Assembly (NCBI RefSeq): GCF_003148665.1
Contig: NZ_QGGQ01000007.1
Location: 1 to 64,000, forward strand
Length of the DNA stretch: 64,000 nucleotides
Origin: Maribacter polysiphoniae
GTDB taxonomy: Bacteria > Bacteroidota > Bacteroidia > Flavobacteriales > Flavobacteriaceae
Direction of reading: 5' to 3'
A model generated the notes under the pieces. That model was not told where the DNA came from. It searched no databases and worked only from the letters and a program-made list of their open reading frames with translations. Positions 8,962 to 17,971 of this stretch are shown here, in pieces (within the stretch, counting starts at the first letter, position 1; each line of letters starts with the position of its first letter). A program made the position numbers and the translations under genes.

Positions 8962-9533
8962 AGGGATTTTCCTTGGGGTTTGTTTTGCCATTCTTCCTTT
9001 AAAATACCATAGCAACAGGTATTGCGCTTAAATCCATCCAAAAGATATACGTTTTTACGTAAGATGCCCTCAAGGACCCCACCTAATTTTTCAACGGCCT
9101 TACGTGAGCGTACATTGCGCTCGTCGATACGGAATTCTATTTTTTCAAAGCCCATGGTATCAAAGGCGTGATCGATCATCAGGTTTTTCATATGGGTATT
9201 GAGTCCGCTTCCTTGGAAATCCTTGCCAATCCATGTTGAGCCGATATGAAGCACCTTGTTTTTCCAATCGATATGCATATACCTTGTGCATCCGGCAAAG
9301 GACTCCTTTCTTTTGTCGTACACCAAAAAGGGAATACCCTGGCCTTCACTTTGCTGTTGCAATGCGGTTGCCACATAATTTTTCAAGGCTTCGGGGGTTT
9401 CGATATCCGAAGGGGAAAATTGAACCAACTTTTTTTCTGAAGCTATGGGTATAAGATGCTTATAGTTGTCCATGGTCAACGGTTCGAGCCGCACATGGTC
9501 ATTTTCCAAAGTGATTGAAGGGGTATTTGGCAC
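8958..9533 (-). CDS. GNAT family N-acetyltransferase
   Basis: A 191-aa RimJ/RimL-type acetyltransferase. The N-terminus DHVRLEPLTMDNY, the acetyl-CoA loop region GKDFQGSGLNTHMKNLMIDHAF, and the FRIDERNVRSRKAVEKLGGVLEG segment are family hallmarks. It transfers an acetyl group from acetyl-CoA to an amine, with unknown acceptor. The gene overlaps the VOC gene by 4 bp and lies 12 bp downstream of a second, different GNAT gene; the two share only the fold. Confidence 0.9.
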   Translation of the reverse strand: MPNTPSITLENDHVRLEPLTMDNYKHLIPIASEKKLVQFSPSDIETPEALKNYVATALQQQSEGQGIPFLVYDKRKESFAGCTRYMHIDWKNKVLHIGSTWIGKDFQGSGLNTHMKNLMIDHAFDTMGFEKIEFRIDERNVRSRKAVEKLGGVLEGILRKNVYLLDGFKRNTCCYGILKEEWQNKPQGKSL

Positions 9534-9545
9534 GGGTACGTTTAT

Positions 9546-10112
9546 TTACAGGGATTCATATTCATTTTTGGTCATGCGATATTGTATTAATGAAACATAA
9601 CGGTTGTCGGCAATGGTATATCCTCTTTGTACATCGTGGTCTTTGAATTCGGCTTCTTTGATCATACCGTTTTTGACCATTACTTTGCCCGATGCTTCAT
9701 TGGTGGTTAAATAAACAGCGATGATCTTGTTGAGTTGCAGTTCTTCGAATCCGAACGAAATAATGGCTTTGGCCGCTTCTGTGGTTATGCCCTTGTTCCA
9801 AAAAGGTTCAGCTAGCCAATAGCCTAACTCCGCCCGGTTGTTTTCCTTGTTGATGTCGAGTCCGATAGCTCCGATCAAACCAAGGTTGTCCTTAAGCCGA
9901 ATGGCAAACATATAGTTGTCTTTTTCCTTGAAACCGGCATTTGCGATTTGGATCCAGGCAATGGCATTTTCCTCGAGATAAGGGTGTGGTATACTCCGCG
10001 TATTCTCCGCGATTTTTATATTACCGGCATAGGTAAGGATATTGGGGATGTCAGCGGTTTTTATCTGATCTAAAATAAGTCGTTTGGTGGTAAGTGTAGG
10101 AAACTGGTCCAT
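9546..10112 (-). CDS. GNAT family N-acetyltransferase
   Basis: A 188-aa RimJ/RimL-like acetyltransferase. The sequence TTKRLILDQIKTADIPNI is followed by GYWLAEPFWNKGITTEAAKAIISFGFEE (acetyl-CoA binding) and VYLTTNEASGKVMVKNGM. The acceptor may be a protein N-terminus or a small molecule and is not determined. Its ATG is 1 nt from the stop of the upstream hydrolase gene, so the two are probably cotranscribed. Confidence 0.9.
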   Translation of the reverse strand: MDQFPTLTTKRLILDQIKTADIPNILTYAGNIKIAENTRSIPHPYLEENAIAWIQIANAGFKEKDNYMFAIRLKDNLGLIGAIGLDINKENNRAELGYWLAEPFWNKGITTEAAKAIISFGFEELQLNKIIAVYLTTNEASGKVMVKNGMIKEAEFKDHDVQRGYTIADNRYVSLIQYRMTKNEYESL

Positions 10113-10113
10113 G

Positions 10114-10758
10114 TTAAAGAAATTGATTTAGGAGTTCTTTTTGTATCTCATGCTTACCAACGAAGATAATCTGTTTGGCCCTTCCAGAAAACAAAGTCAC
10201 CATTCTTTTTGATTCCAGTTGCAACCGTTCCGGGGTAATGTACTCGTCTTGGTCACCCACTAATAAGGTGACCTGGGTCTTGTTCTTGGCCAAAAATTCG
10301 AAATCGTCCGGTACAAGTTCCTTGGGAAGTCCCCCGGCATATAAAACCAAATGGTGGCATTTCAGCTTACGGTGTGCCACCCACCTTGTGGCAATGGAGA
10401 CCCCTTGTGAAAAACCGAACACAATCAGCTTACAGGTTTCGGGAATGTTTTCCCTTGCCCAAACAGCATCTAGGTAGGCCAGAACATTAGTGGTTTCCAT
10501 GGCGGTATTCTCTTTGGTCAACCAACTGGCCCCGACATGGCGGTATTGGTTGTTCAAATAGTATTTTGAGGGGGCTTGGGGGGCAATGATATAATTTTCA
10601 TCGGGCGGGAGCTCGTTAAAATACTTAAGAAAGTACCTGCTTAAATAGCCGATACCATGAAAGACCACCCATACATTTCTTGTTTTTGCGGTAAGCGTAT
10701 TCAGTGTTTCGTACGAATTCGTAGCTTGGAATGTCACCTGTTTTTCAACCTGATCCAT
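10114..10758 (-). CDS. Alpha/beta hydrolase, phospholipase/carboxylesterase type
   Basis: A 214-aa serine hydrolase without a signal peptide. The oxyanion region is VVFHGIGYLSRYF; the nucleophile elbow is GFSQG (Ser117). The likely acid is in GDQDEY (Asp169 or Asp171) and the His is 203 (GKHE). The length and GFSQG match the YpfH/carboxylesterase group. It is first in the four-gene minus group and divergent from the menaquinone thioesterase. A role as the missing MenH-type hydrolase is conceivable only from location and is not supported by sequence. Confidence 0.85.
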   Translation of the reverse strand: MDQVEKQVTFQATNSYETLNTLTAKTRNVWVVFHGIGYLSRYFLKYFNELPPDENYIIAPQAPSKYYLNNQYRHVGASWLTKENTAMETTNVLAYLDAVWARENIPETCKLIVFGFSQGVSIATRWVAHRKLKCHHLVLYAGGLPKELVPDDFEFLAKNKTQVTLLVGDQDEYITPERLQLESKRMVTLFSGRAKQIIFVGKHEIQKELLNQFL

Positions 10759-10824
10759 ATAAATTCAATTATTCTGCGGGAGTTTGTTGCCTAAGTTATG
10801 CTTAATTTTACAAAAAATTATTTG

Positions 10825-11247
10825 ATGGACGAATACAAAGAAAAGATCCTAAAGGTTTGCAATGAGTCCTCCAAGAATACTTTGATGCAAACGTTGGATA
10901 TAGAATATGTTGAAATAGGGGAGAATTTTTTAGTGGGCAAAATGCCAGTAACCCCTAAAGTGCACCAGCCCGATGGGGTTTTACATGGTGGCGCCATGGT
11001 GGCATTGGCCGAGAGTGTTGGTAGTATGGCTTCCTATATTTTTCTGGATGCCCAAAAGTATTTTGTCCGGGGTATTGAAATCTCGGCCAACCATATCAAG
11101 AGTGTTTCATCGGGTGAGGTGTTTGCCAAGGCGACCATTCTGCACAAAGGAAGGACCACCCAACTCTGGGATATAAAGATTACCGATGCTGAAGATCAGT
11201 TGATATCAATCTGTAAATTGACTACGATTGCCTTACCCAAAAAATAG
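10825..11247 (+). CDS. menI: Hotdog-fold thioesterase, probable DHNA-CoA hydrolase
   Basis: A PaaI/YdiI-type thioesterase of about 140 aa. The motif HQPDGVLHGGAMVALAESVGSMAS carries the catalytic Glu and the HGG loop. In the menaquinone route this family releases 1,4-dihydroxy-2-naphthoate from its CoA ester. The role is inferred from the family plus menF starting 1 nt after its stop. ATG 10825 (MDEYKEKIL) is preferred; an ATG at 10798 would add nine residues. It is divergent from the hydrolase at 10114-10758. Confidence 0.85.
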   Translation: MDEYKEKILKVCNESSKNTLMQTLDIEYVEIGENFLVGKMPVTPKVHQPDGVLHGGAMVALAESVGSMASYIFLDAQKYFVRGIEISANHIKSVSSGEVFAKATILHKGRTTQLWDIKITDAEDQLISICKLTTIALPKK

Positions 11248-11248
11248 G

Positions 11249-12355
11249 ATGTTCCCGGAAGTGTTAAAGCGGGTAGGGGAGCAGTTGTCGAATGCCCTGC
11301 CATTTGTGGTTTATCGAAAACCAAATAGGAAGGAGATCCATGCCATTTTACAAAAGGATGACATGGTACACCATACCTCGGATTTTAGTGAAAAGGGATT
11401 CGTTTTTGCCCCGTTCGCAAAGCAATCCCCGGTTATTTTATTGCCATACGACGAACAGCTGACAGCCGAGATTCCCAGCGATAACCCATTTGTCATGGGG
11501 GCCGTGGATACCTTGGAATCGGTTGCCCAGGATAAAGATTATCATCTGCATCTTGTGGCCCAGGGTATTCAGGAAATACATAAAGGGAGGTTGGACAAGG
11601 TTGTACTGTCAAGAAAAATGGAAGTGGATTGTCCGAGTGCCCCATTGGAGGTTTTTCAGCGCTTGTTGGCTACCTATGATACGGCCTTTTGTTATCTGTG
11701 GTACCACCCTAAGGTGGGCATGTGGTTGGGGGCAACCCCGGAAATTTTATTGCGTACTTCGAATAACAGCTTAACGACCATGTCCTTGGCCGGTACAAAA
11801 CCTTTTGTTGAAGGCGTTCGCCCTGCATGGGGGAAGAAGGAATTGGAAGAGCAACGCTTGGTTACCGATTATATCCTAAGGGCCTTAGAAGACAAGGTAT
11901 CGAACATCAGGGAATCGGAAGTGGAATCTTCACAGGCCGGGAATCTTTGGCACTTACGCACGAGGATCACGGCCGTGTACAAAAACAACCTAAGGGCCAT
12001 TATAGAGGCCCTTCACCCAACGCCTGCCGTATGTGGTATGCCTTTGCAGCCTGCCCAAAGATTCATCGCGGAAAACGAACAATACGATCGGGAATATTAT
12101 ACGGGGTTTTTGGGGGAATTGAATTTGAGGCAGGAAATATCCCGGGCTAAAAGTGAACGGAACCAAGAGAACAAATCATACAAGGTAATTAAAACGGCTA
12201 CCGAGCTCTTTGTCAACCTTCGTTGTATGAAATTGACCGATAGCAAGGCTACCGTTTTCATAGGGGGCGGTATTACACGGGATTCCGATCCGGAAAAGGA
12301 ATGGCAGGAAACCGTCGCAAAAAGCAATACCATACTAAGGGTGATCAATCCCTAA
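11249..12355 (+). CDS. menF: Isochorismate synthase
   Basis: A 368-aa chorismate-binding enzyme that converts chorismate to isochorismate for menaquinone. Family motifs include VVLSRKMEVD, GATPEILLRT, LAGTKPF, and the C-terminal HPTPAVCGMPLQPAQRFI, EQYDREYYTGFLGE and FIGGGITRDSDPEKEWQET. The start ATG at 11249 lies 1 nt after the thioesterase stop; a longer frame from 11228 overlaps that gene and is less likely. It is shorter at the N-terminus than many homologues but complete in the catalytic part. menD follows after 54 bp. Confidence 0.95.
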   Translation: MFPEVLKRVGEQLSNALPFVVYRKPNRKEIHAILQKDDMVHHTSDFSEKGFVFAPFAKQSPVILLPYDEQLTAEIPSDNPFVMGAVDTLESVAQDKDYHLHLVAQGIQEIHKGRLDKVVLSRKMEVDCPSAPLEVFQRLLATYDTAFCYLWYHPKVGMWLGATPEILLRTSNNSLTTMSLAGTKPFVEGVRPAWGKKELEEQRLVTDYILRALEDKVSNIRESEVESSQAGNLWHLRTRITAVYKNNLRAIIEALHPTPAVCGMPLQPAQRFIAENEQYDREYYTGFLGELNLRQEISRAKSERNQENKSYKVIKTATELFVNLRCMKLTDSKATVFIGGGITRDSDPEKEWQETVAKSNTILRVINP

Positions 12356-12396
12356 CAGTATTTTAGGTTAGATTGGGTTAAGAACAATGGGCGTTG

Positions 12397-12404
12397 TATT
12401 TTTG
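12397..12404 (+). promoter_or_regulatory. -7 box TATTTTTG before menD
   Basis: A perfect TAnnTTTG match ends 5 nt before the menD ATG, with TTG at 12373-12375 as a weak -33. menD may therefore have its own, nearly leaderless, transcript in addition to read-through from menF. Confidence 0.5.
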
Positions 12405-12409
12405 TTTCA

Positions 12410-14182
12410 ATGAATTATTCTAGCATACCGGTGGCCCAAACCGTGGTCCAGCATTGTAAGGCCAAAGACATACGGGATATTGTCATTTCCCCAGGCTCAA
12501 GAAGCGCCCCTTTGACCATTGGTTTTACCGAAGATCCTTTTTTTAATTGCTACAGTATTGTTGATGAGCGTTGTGCGGCCTTTTTTGCTTTAGGCATGGC
12601 CCAACAACGGCAACGACCGGTTGCCGTACTCTGTACCTCGGGGAGTGCTTTGTTGAATTACTATCCGGCTGTGGCCGAGGCTTTTTATAGTACCATACCC
12701 TTGGTGGTCCTTTCTGCGGATCGCCCGTTATATAAAATTGATGTCGGTGATGGTCAGACCATACGGCAAGACCATGTCTTTGATAGGCATATCGGTTATT
12801 CGGCCAATTTGAAGCAAGATGTTTCCCATGCCACGGAGAAGATTGAAAAGTACGCCCCACACTATCTTGAAGGGGATATGGAAGCGATACAGAAAGGTAT
12901 TCAAGCCTATAATGATGGGGAATTGAACAAGGCCATCAATCTCGCTTTTGACAAAAGATTGCCGGTACATATCAATGTGCCTTTTGAGGAGCCTTTGTAT
13001 GACAAGATAACCCTACCGTTGGTGCATCCAAACATCGCTGGGGATAAAAGTGGGGCGATTGCCTTGGAGGAGCTGGACGACTTTTCCAAAATATGGAATG
13101 CATCCACGAGAAAAATGGTTTTGGTAGGGGTGAATTATCCCGATTCCGTGCAAAGGGAATTCTTGGAGACCTTGGCCCAAGACCCATCAGTCATAGTGTT
13201 GACCGAAACGACATCGAACATGCACCATCCCAACTTTTTTCCTAGCATAGATAGTATTATCGCCCCGATTGAGAAATCGAGTCATACGGAAGAGCTGTTC
13301 GCGGCATTGCAGCCCGACATACTGCTTACGTTCGGGGGACTCGTGGTGTCGAAAAAGATAAAGGCATTTTTAAGAAAATACAAGCCGAGGCATCATTGGC
13401 ATATTGATCCACTGAGGGCTTATGATACCTTCTTCGCCCTAAACCACCATTATAAGGGTAGTGTCAATGATTTTTTCGGGCTTTTTGTCCCTAAGATACA
13501 TGCTGTCGAAAGTGATTATTACGGGTTTTGGAACCGTATAAAAGAGGATTGCGAAGCGAAAAGGAAGGAATACCTCGAAAAGATACCTTTTTCGGATTTC
13601 TTGGCCTTTAAACATATATTTGAAAGCACCCCTGGGGGAGTGCAGTTGCAATTGGCGAACAGCTCTACGATACGGTATGCACAGTTGTTCGATTTAAAGC
13701 CCTCGCAAGAGGTTTTTTGCAATCGGGGCACAAGTGGTATCGACGGTAGCCTTTCCACGGCGGTAGGGGCCGCGATGTACAATGGTAAACAAACGGTACT
13801 TATAACAGGTGACCTGAGTTTTTTCTACGATAGCAATGGTTTGTGGAACAACTATCTAAAATCGGATTTCCGGATTATCTTGATCAATAACGATGGCGGG
13901 GGTATTTTCAGGATCCTTCCGGGACAGGAGGAATCTGACACCTATGCCACTTATTTCGAGACCACGCATAAATTGGATGCGGAACATTTATGTGCGATGC
14001 ATGGCGTCGGTTATACCTGTGCCAATGACGAAAAATCGCTCATAAACCAATTGGATGGCTTCTTCGAAAGTTCTGTAGAACCCAAGCTTTTAGAGATAAA
14101 AACCCCTAGAATATTGAACAATAAAATTTTGATGCAATACTTTGATTTTATATCTTCGGGTATTATTAATCATATTCTATAA
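12410..14182 (+). CDS. menD: SEPHCHC synthase (menaquinone)
   Basis: A 590-aa thiamine-diphosphate enzyme joining isochorismate and 2-oxoglutarate. The N-terminal pyrimidine-binding domain has ISPGSRSAPL, DERCAAFFALG (catalytic Glu region) and CTSGSALLNYYPAVAEA. The C-terminal domain has CNRGTSGIDGSLSTAVGAA and GDLSFFYDSNGLWNN, then INNDGGGIFRILPG. The length is slightly above the usual 550-570. It follows menF; the next gene (DUF2853) starts 14 bp later. menB, which often lies nearby in related genomes, is not here. Confidence 0.97.
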   Translation: MNYSSIPVAQTVVQHCKAKDIRDIVISPGSRSAPLTIGFTEDPFFNCYSIVDERCAAFFALGMAQQRQRPVAVLCTSGSALLNYYPAVAEAFYSTIPLVVLSADRPLYKIDVGDGQTIRQDHVFDRHIGYSANLKQDVSHATEKIEKYAPHYLEGDMEAIQKGIQAYNDGELNKAINLAFDKRLPVHINVPFEEPLYDKITLPLVHPNIAGDKSGAIALEELDDFSKIWNASTRKMVLVGVNYPDSVQREFLETLAQDPSVIVLTETTSNMHHPNFFPSIDSIIAPIEKSSHTEELFAALQPDILLTFGGLVVSKKIKAFLRKYKPRHHWHIDPLRAYDTFFALNHHYKGSVNDFFGLFVPKIHAVESDYYGFWNRIKEDCEAKRKEYLEKIPFSDFLAFKHIFESTPGGVQLQLANSSTIRYAQLFDLKPSQEVFCNRGTSGIDGSLSTAVGAAMYNGKQTVLITGDLSFFYDSNGLWNNYLKSDFRIILINNDGGGIFRILPGQEESDTYATYFETTHKLDAEHLCAMHGVGYTCANDEKSLINQLDGFFESSVEPKLLEIKTPRILNNKILMQYFDFISSGIINHIL

Positions 14183-14196
14183 GAACACTAACTATT

Positions 14197-14535
14197 ATGA
14201 GCAAAAGAGACGATTTGATCAAGAAGTATGCCGAAGACATTAAAGACAAATTCGGTGAGTCAGCAGACATGGATCTTTTAACCAAAGTGACTATTGGTTT
14301 AGGTCCATCCATTTACAATATTGATGCCTCTAAAGTTTCGGGTTCCGATGAAAAGGAATTGGAAACGGTTAAGAAAAACTACTTAATCAAGAAATTAGGA
14401 ATGAGCGATAGTCCTAAGCTGATGGAAGGTATCAAAACCGTTATGGACAAGTATGGTTCATCAAACAGGAACAAACACAGGGCAGTGGTATACTATATGC
14501 TTTGCAAGCATTTTAAAAAACAATCTGTCTACTAG
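14197..14535 (+). CDS. DUF2853 family protein
   Basis: A 112-aa cytosolic, helical protein (MSKRDDLIKKYAEDIKDKFGE), matching the small DUF2853 family by its DLLTKVTIGLGPSIYN and HRAVVYYMLCKHF segments. No biochemical role is known to me. It lies 14 bp after menD, so it is probably cotranscribed, and it is followed by a strong terminator. Confidence 0.9.
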   Translation: MSKRDDLIKKYAEDIKDKFGESADMDLLTKVTIGLGPSIYNIDASKVSGSDEKELETVKKNYLIKKLGMSDSPKLMEGIKTVMDKYGSSNRNKHRAVVYYMLCKHFKKQSVY

Positions 14536-14561
14536 ATAGAGGCTTGTTCAATAAGAAATGG

Positions 14562-14590
14562 AAAACCGCTCATTTTATGGGCGGTTTTTT
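14562..14590 (+). terminator. Terminator after menF-menD-DUF2853
   Basis: Stem AAAACCGCTCAT / ATGGGCGGTTTT with a G-T pair, TTT loop and T-run. It closes the first menaquinone transcription unit. Confidence 0.85.
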
Positions 14591-14611
14591 TAGGTCCACA
14601 CTTTTAAATCT

Positions 14612-14619
14612 TACTTTTG
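14612..14619 (+). promoter_or_regulatory. -7 box TACTTTTG
   Basis: A perfect TAnnTTTG box ends 4 nt before the ATG at 14624, placing the predicted transcription start at the start codon. The stretch back to the previous terminator has no clear TTTG -33. Confidence 0.55.
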
Positions 14620-14623
14620 CAGT

Positions 14624-15460
14624 ATGATAGCATTGGGAACATATAATACACTTGAGATCTTACGCGATACAAGTGTCGGTCTTTTTTTAGGGGATGGAGA
14701 GGGTAATGATATACTACTGCCCAATAAATACGTTCCGGAGGACTATGAAATTGGACAGTCGTTAACCGTTTTTTGTTATCTGGATCATTCGGAAAGGCCT
14801 GTGGCCACAAACTTGGAGCCCGATATCGTCGTCAACGAATTCCAATTGTTGAAGGTCGTTGAGGTTAATGAGTTTGGTGCCTTTATGGATTGGGGCTTGG
14901 AAAAGCATCTATTGGTGCCTTTTCGCGAACAACGCAATAAAATGGTGGAAGGCCATTGGTATGTGGTGCACTGTTATCTAGACCAACAAAGTAACCGATT
15001 GGTGGGGTCCAATAAAATAGATAAGTTTTTGAGCAATGAAACCCTTTCGGTAAGTGAAGGGGATGTGGTCGAATTGGTGGTTTCGCGAAAAACCGATCTG
15101 GGATATGAGGTAATCATCAACAACCAGCATAAAGGGCTGGTCTATTTGAATGAGATCTTCAAAACCTTGGCCATTGGGGATAATACCAAAGGCGTTATAA
15201 AGAGAATCCGTCCCGATAATAAGATCGATGTATCCTTACAGCCCTTGGGTGAAAATATCCTCGAACCTGCCGCCAACAAGATTTATGAACAACTGAAGGC
15301 CCATGGTGGTTTTTTGGGGTTGCATGACAAGTCGGACCCCGAACTGATCAAGGAAGAGCTACAGATGAGCAAGAAAGTGTTTAAAAAGGGGATAGGAACG
15401 CTTTACAAGGCAAGAAAGATCGAGATCAAGGATGACGGCATTTATGATATTGATTCATAA
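14624..15460 (+). CDS. cvfB: S1-like RNA-binding protein, CvfB/YitL family
   Basis: A 278-aa protein made of S1-type OB-fold modules followed by a winged-helix end. Segments EVNEFGAFMDWGLEKHLLVPF and KTLAIGDNTKGVIKRIRPDNKIDVSLQP are S1 repeats. The C-terminal region (about 220-278; FLGLHDKSDPELIKEELQMSKKVFKKGIGTLYKARKIEI) is the conserved CvfB winged helix. In Staphylococcus the family affects virulence-gene expression through RNA binding; the role here is unknown. It has its own promoter box adjoining the ATG. Confidence 0.92.
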   Translation: MIALGTYNTLEILRDTSVGLFLGDGEGNDILLPNKYVPEDYEIGQSLTVFCYLDHSERPVATNLEPDIVVNEFQLLKVVEVNEFGAFMDWGLEKHLLVPFREQRNKMVEGHWYVVHCYLDQQSNRLVGSNKIDKFLSNETLSVSEGDVVELVVSRKTDLGYEVIINNQHKGLVYLNEIFKTLAIGDNTKGVIKRIRPDNKIDVSLQPLGENILEPAANKIYEQLKAHGGFLGLHDKSDPELIKEELQMSKKVFKKGIGTLYKARKIEIKDDGIYDIDS

Positions 15461-15532
15461 ATGATTGGAATCAATGGAATTACGGTTTTAAAGGGCTAAT
15501 TGTCAACGTGGTATCGATAAAATACATCGTTA

Positions 15533-15566
15533 TTTGTGTATATAACCACGAAATATTATATTTTTG
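15533..15566 (+). promoter_or_regulatory. Promoter TTTG-N22-TATTTTTG
   Basis: The -33 TTTG is at 15533-15536 and the -7 TATTTTTG at 15559-15566, giving a leader of about 80 nt before the ATG at 15650. It probably drives the SPOR-like gene and menA. Confidence 0.65.
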
Positions 15567-15649
15567 CAACTTTGAAAGGAGTTTTCATTAGATCATTGAA
15601 CATTTTTGGTTACCTTTAACCGATAAGACCCCTAAAAACATAACATTAC

Positions 15650-16249
15650 ATGCCATTTATAGAAGAAAGCGATCTACTCGAATTGCATAAGGATATAGAC
15701 AAAGCGCAAATTATAAACGAGCGTCTTTTAGATCAGATCAAAATAAAGAACAAAGAGCTTAAAAGAAGCAAGGTACAGCGTAATTTTTTGGCTGTGATCA
15801 CCGGTTTGTTCCTTGTGGGGACATTTGGGATAACAACCTATACCGCTGGTTTAAGTACTTCGAATAACCTTGAGAACAGAAACAACCTTTTGGTATCCAT
15901 CGATAGTCTGGAGGCCCATAAGGCCCGAATCGACAATCTGAGACGACAAAATGAGGAGTTGAGCCTGGTAAAGGAATTTTATTTGGCCAAGAGCTTCTTG
16001 GATAAGGAAACCATCTATTCCGTACAGATTAAATCTTTTGTCGATAATAACGTAACCTTGGCTTCAGAGGCGTTGACAAACACGCTTTTTGTGAAGACCA
16101 ATCCCTTTTATTCCTATTCACTCGGTAATTTTGAAACTTTACAAGAGGCCCAGAAATTCCGCAAGCAATTGGTTGATCTGGGATTCAATGATGCTTTTGT
16201 GGCGTCATATAAGGAAGGTAAACGATTACAAATAGAAGATCCATACTAG
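15650..16249 (+). CDS. Membrane-anchored coiled-coil protein with SPOR-like C-terminus
   Basis: A 199-aa protein. Residues 1-43 are charged and helical. One transmembrane segment (about 45-67, FLAVITGLFLVGTFGITTYTAGL) is followed by a short coiled coil (75-115). The C-terminal region (120-199) has SVQIKSFVDNNVTL, YSYSLGNFETLQEAQKFRKQLVDLGFNDAFVASYKEGKRL, the pattern of a SPOR peptidoglycan-binding domain. A role in envelope or septal biology is inferred. The menA start codon follows after 1 nt. Confidence 0.8.
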   Translation: MPFIEESDLLELHKDIDKAQIINERLLDQIKIKNKELKRSKVQRNFLAVITGLFLVGTFGITTYTAGLSTSNNLENRNNLLVSIDSLEAHKARIDNLRRQNEELSLVKEFYLAKSFLDKETIYSVQIKSFVDNNVTLASEALTNTLFVKTNPFYSYSLGNFETLQEAQKFRKQLVDLGFNDAFVASYKEGKRLQIEDPY

Positions 16250-16250
16250 A

Positions 16251-17168
16251 TTGCCGAAATTATCAACTTGGGTAAACGCTGCGCGATTGCGAACGCTCCC
16301 CCTTTCGGTTTCCGGGGTCTTGGTAGGTACTGCCCTAGCCGGTTTCTACGGTAGTGGTAACCTCACTATTTTTATCTTGGCGCTTTGTACAGCCATCGGT
16401 TTTCAGATCACATCGAATTTTGCCAATGATTATGGCGACGGGGTAAAAGGTACCGATAATGAGGAGCGTATTGGGCCGAAGCGTGTTCTTCAGAGCGGCT
16501 TACTCACCCGTAAGGTGCTAAAAAGGGGAATCATCGTCTCTATCATTGTGAATGGTATCTTGGTGGTCTCAGTGGTCTATCTCGCATTCGGACCGGAAAA
16601 TTTAGGGTATATATTCCTTTTTATGGTCCTTGGGGCCTTTAGTATCTGGGCTGCGATCAAATACACCGTCGGGACATCGGCTTATGGTTATCGGGGATTG
16701 GGAGACGTTTTTGTTTTTCTTTTCTTTGGATTGCTTGCTGTTTTGGGAACCATGTTCCTTTTTACCAAAAATATTTCATGGCCGGCCGTACTTCCTGCGA
16801 TTTCGATAGGTGCGTTGAGTACCGGGGTTTTGAATTTGAACAACCTGAGGGACCACGAATCCGACAAGGCTTCCAACAAGAATACCCTGGTAGTGCAAAT
16901 GGGATATGAAAAAGGTCTGATCTACCATACTTGGCTCATTGGGGTCGGCTTGCTGAGTTTATTGATTTTTATTGTTTTGGAGTTCCAATGTTATTTTCAA
17001 CTCCTACCGTTCATTGTTTTTATACCCATTTTGTTGCAACTCAAAAGAGTGCGCGGGACCCGTATACCTTCATTGTTGGACCCCGAATTGAAAAAACTGG
17101 CCATAGGCATATTCCTGCTTTCCGCCTTGTTTTATTTGGGTAATAATATTTTTTGTAATTTTGAGTGA
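16251..17168 (+). CDS. menA: 1,4-dihydroxy-2-naphthoate polyprenyltransferase
   Basis: A 305-aa UbiA-superfamily membrane enzyme that attaches the prenyl tail to DHNA. About eight to nine transmembrane helices. The first Asp motif is NFANDYGDGVKGTDNEER and the second is NNLRDHESDKASNKNTL, both needed for Mg-diphosphate binding. The start is TTG at 16251, one nucleotide after the preceding stop; no ATG or GTG lies before the conserved WVNAARLRTLPLSVSG. The unusual start may keep its level tied to the upstream gene. Confidence 0.95.
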   Translation: MPKLSTWVNAARLRTLPLSVSGVLVGTALAGFYGSGNLTIFILALCTAIGFQITSNFANDYGDGVKGTDNEERIGPKRVLQSGLLTRKVLKRGIIVSIIVNGILVVSVVYLAFGPENLGYIFLFMVLGAFSIWAAIKYTVGTSAYGYRGLGDVFVFLFFGLLAVLGTMFLFTKNISWPAVLPAISIGALSTGVLNLNNLRDHESDKASNKNTLVVQMGYEKGLIYHTWLIGVGLLSLLIFIVLEFQCYFQLLPFIVFIPILLQLKRVRGTRIPSLLDPELKKLAIGIFLLSALFYLGNNIFCNFE

Positions 17169-17191
17169 TAACTTACTAAACCACAAATGTC

Positions 17192-17950
17192 TTGGAACAA
17201 CCCATTAGAATATTGATCGTTGAGGATAACGTGATTATTGCCGACGATATGCAATCAATGCTTGAAGAAATAGGCTATGAGATTGTTGACAACGTCATAG
17301 TGTATGAACAAGCGGAAAAAGTATTGAAAACCGAACAAGTCGATTTGGTTCTGATAGATATTATTCTGGCATCCGATAAGACTGGGATAGATTTGGGTAA
17401 ACATATTCGGGAGAATTATGATATTCCTTTCATCTTTGTTACTTCCAACTCGGACCGGGCAACGGTGGAAAATGCCAAAACAGTGAAACCGAATGGGTAT
17501 TTGGTGAAACCTTTTGAACAACAAGATCTTTATACCTCCATCGAGATTGCTCTTTCCAATTTTACATACGGTACCAATAAGCAGGCTCCCGTTGAAAATA
17601 AGGTCAATGACGATGACGTACCCATGTCCAACTCTGTTCTTAAGGATTCCATTTTTGTAAAAAAACAGCATTTGTATTACAGGATCCAATTTGGGGATAT
17701 CCAATTTATAAAAGCGGACAATGTATACTTGGAAGTGAATACGGTTGACAAAAAATTCCTGGTACGTTCACCATTGAAGGACTATCTCGAAAAATTACCT
17801 AAGAACAAGTTCTATAGGGCACACAAATCCTATATCGTCAATGTGGATCATATTGATGCCATCAACTCCAAGGATATCATGATCAACAATAATTTGATTC
17901 CGATCAGTAAGGATTTTAAGGAATTCATTATTTCGGCAATGAATTCCTAG
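17192..17950 (+). CDS. LytTR-family response regulator
   Basis: A 252-aa two-component regulator. The receiver domain (about 5-120) has the acidic pair Glu11/Asp12, phospho-acceptor Asp56 (LVLIDI), Thr84/Ser85 and Lys106 (VKPFE). The LytTR DNA-binding domain spans about 153-250 (IQFIKADNVYLEV, FYRAHKSYIVNVDHID). LytTR proteins bind pairs of direct repeats about 21 bp apart, and such pairs lie just downstream. The start is TTG at 17192; the nearby ATG is out of frame. The likely partner is the TPR histidine kinase at 18662-20629. Confidence 0.95.
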   Translation: MEQPIRILIVEDNVIIADDMQSMLEEIGYEIVDNVIVYEQAEKVLKTEQVDLVLIDIILASDKTGIDLGKHIRENYDIPFIFVTSNSDRATVENAKTVKPNGYLVKPFEQQDLYTSIEIALSNFTYGTNKQAPVENKVNDDDVPMSNSVLKDSIFVKKQHLYYRIQFGDIQFIKADNVYLEVNTVDKKFLVRSPLKDYLEKLPKNKFYRAHKSYIVNVDHIDAINSKDIMINNNLIPISKDFKEFIISAMNS

Positions 17951-17971
17951 GGTTAAGGAAACCATAACTAT

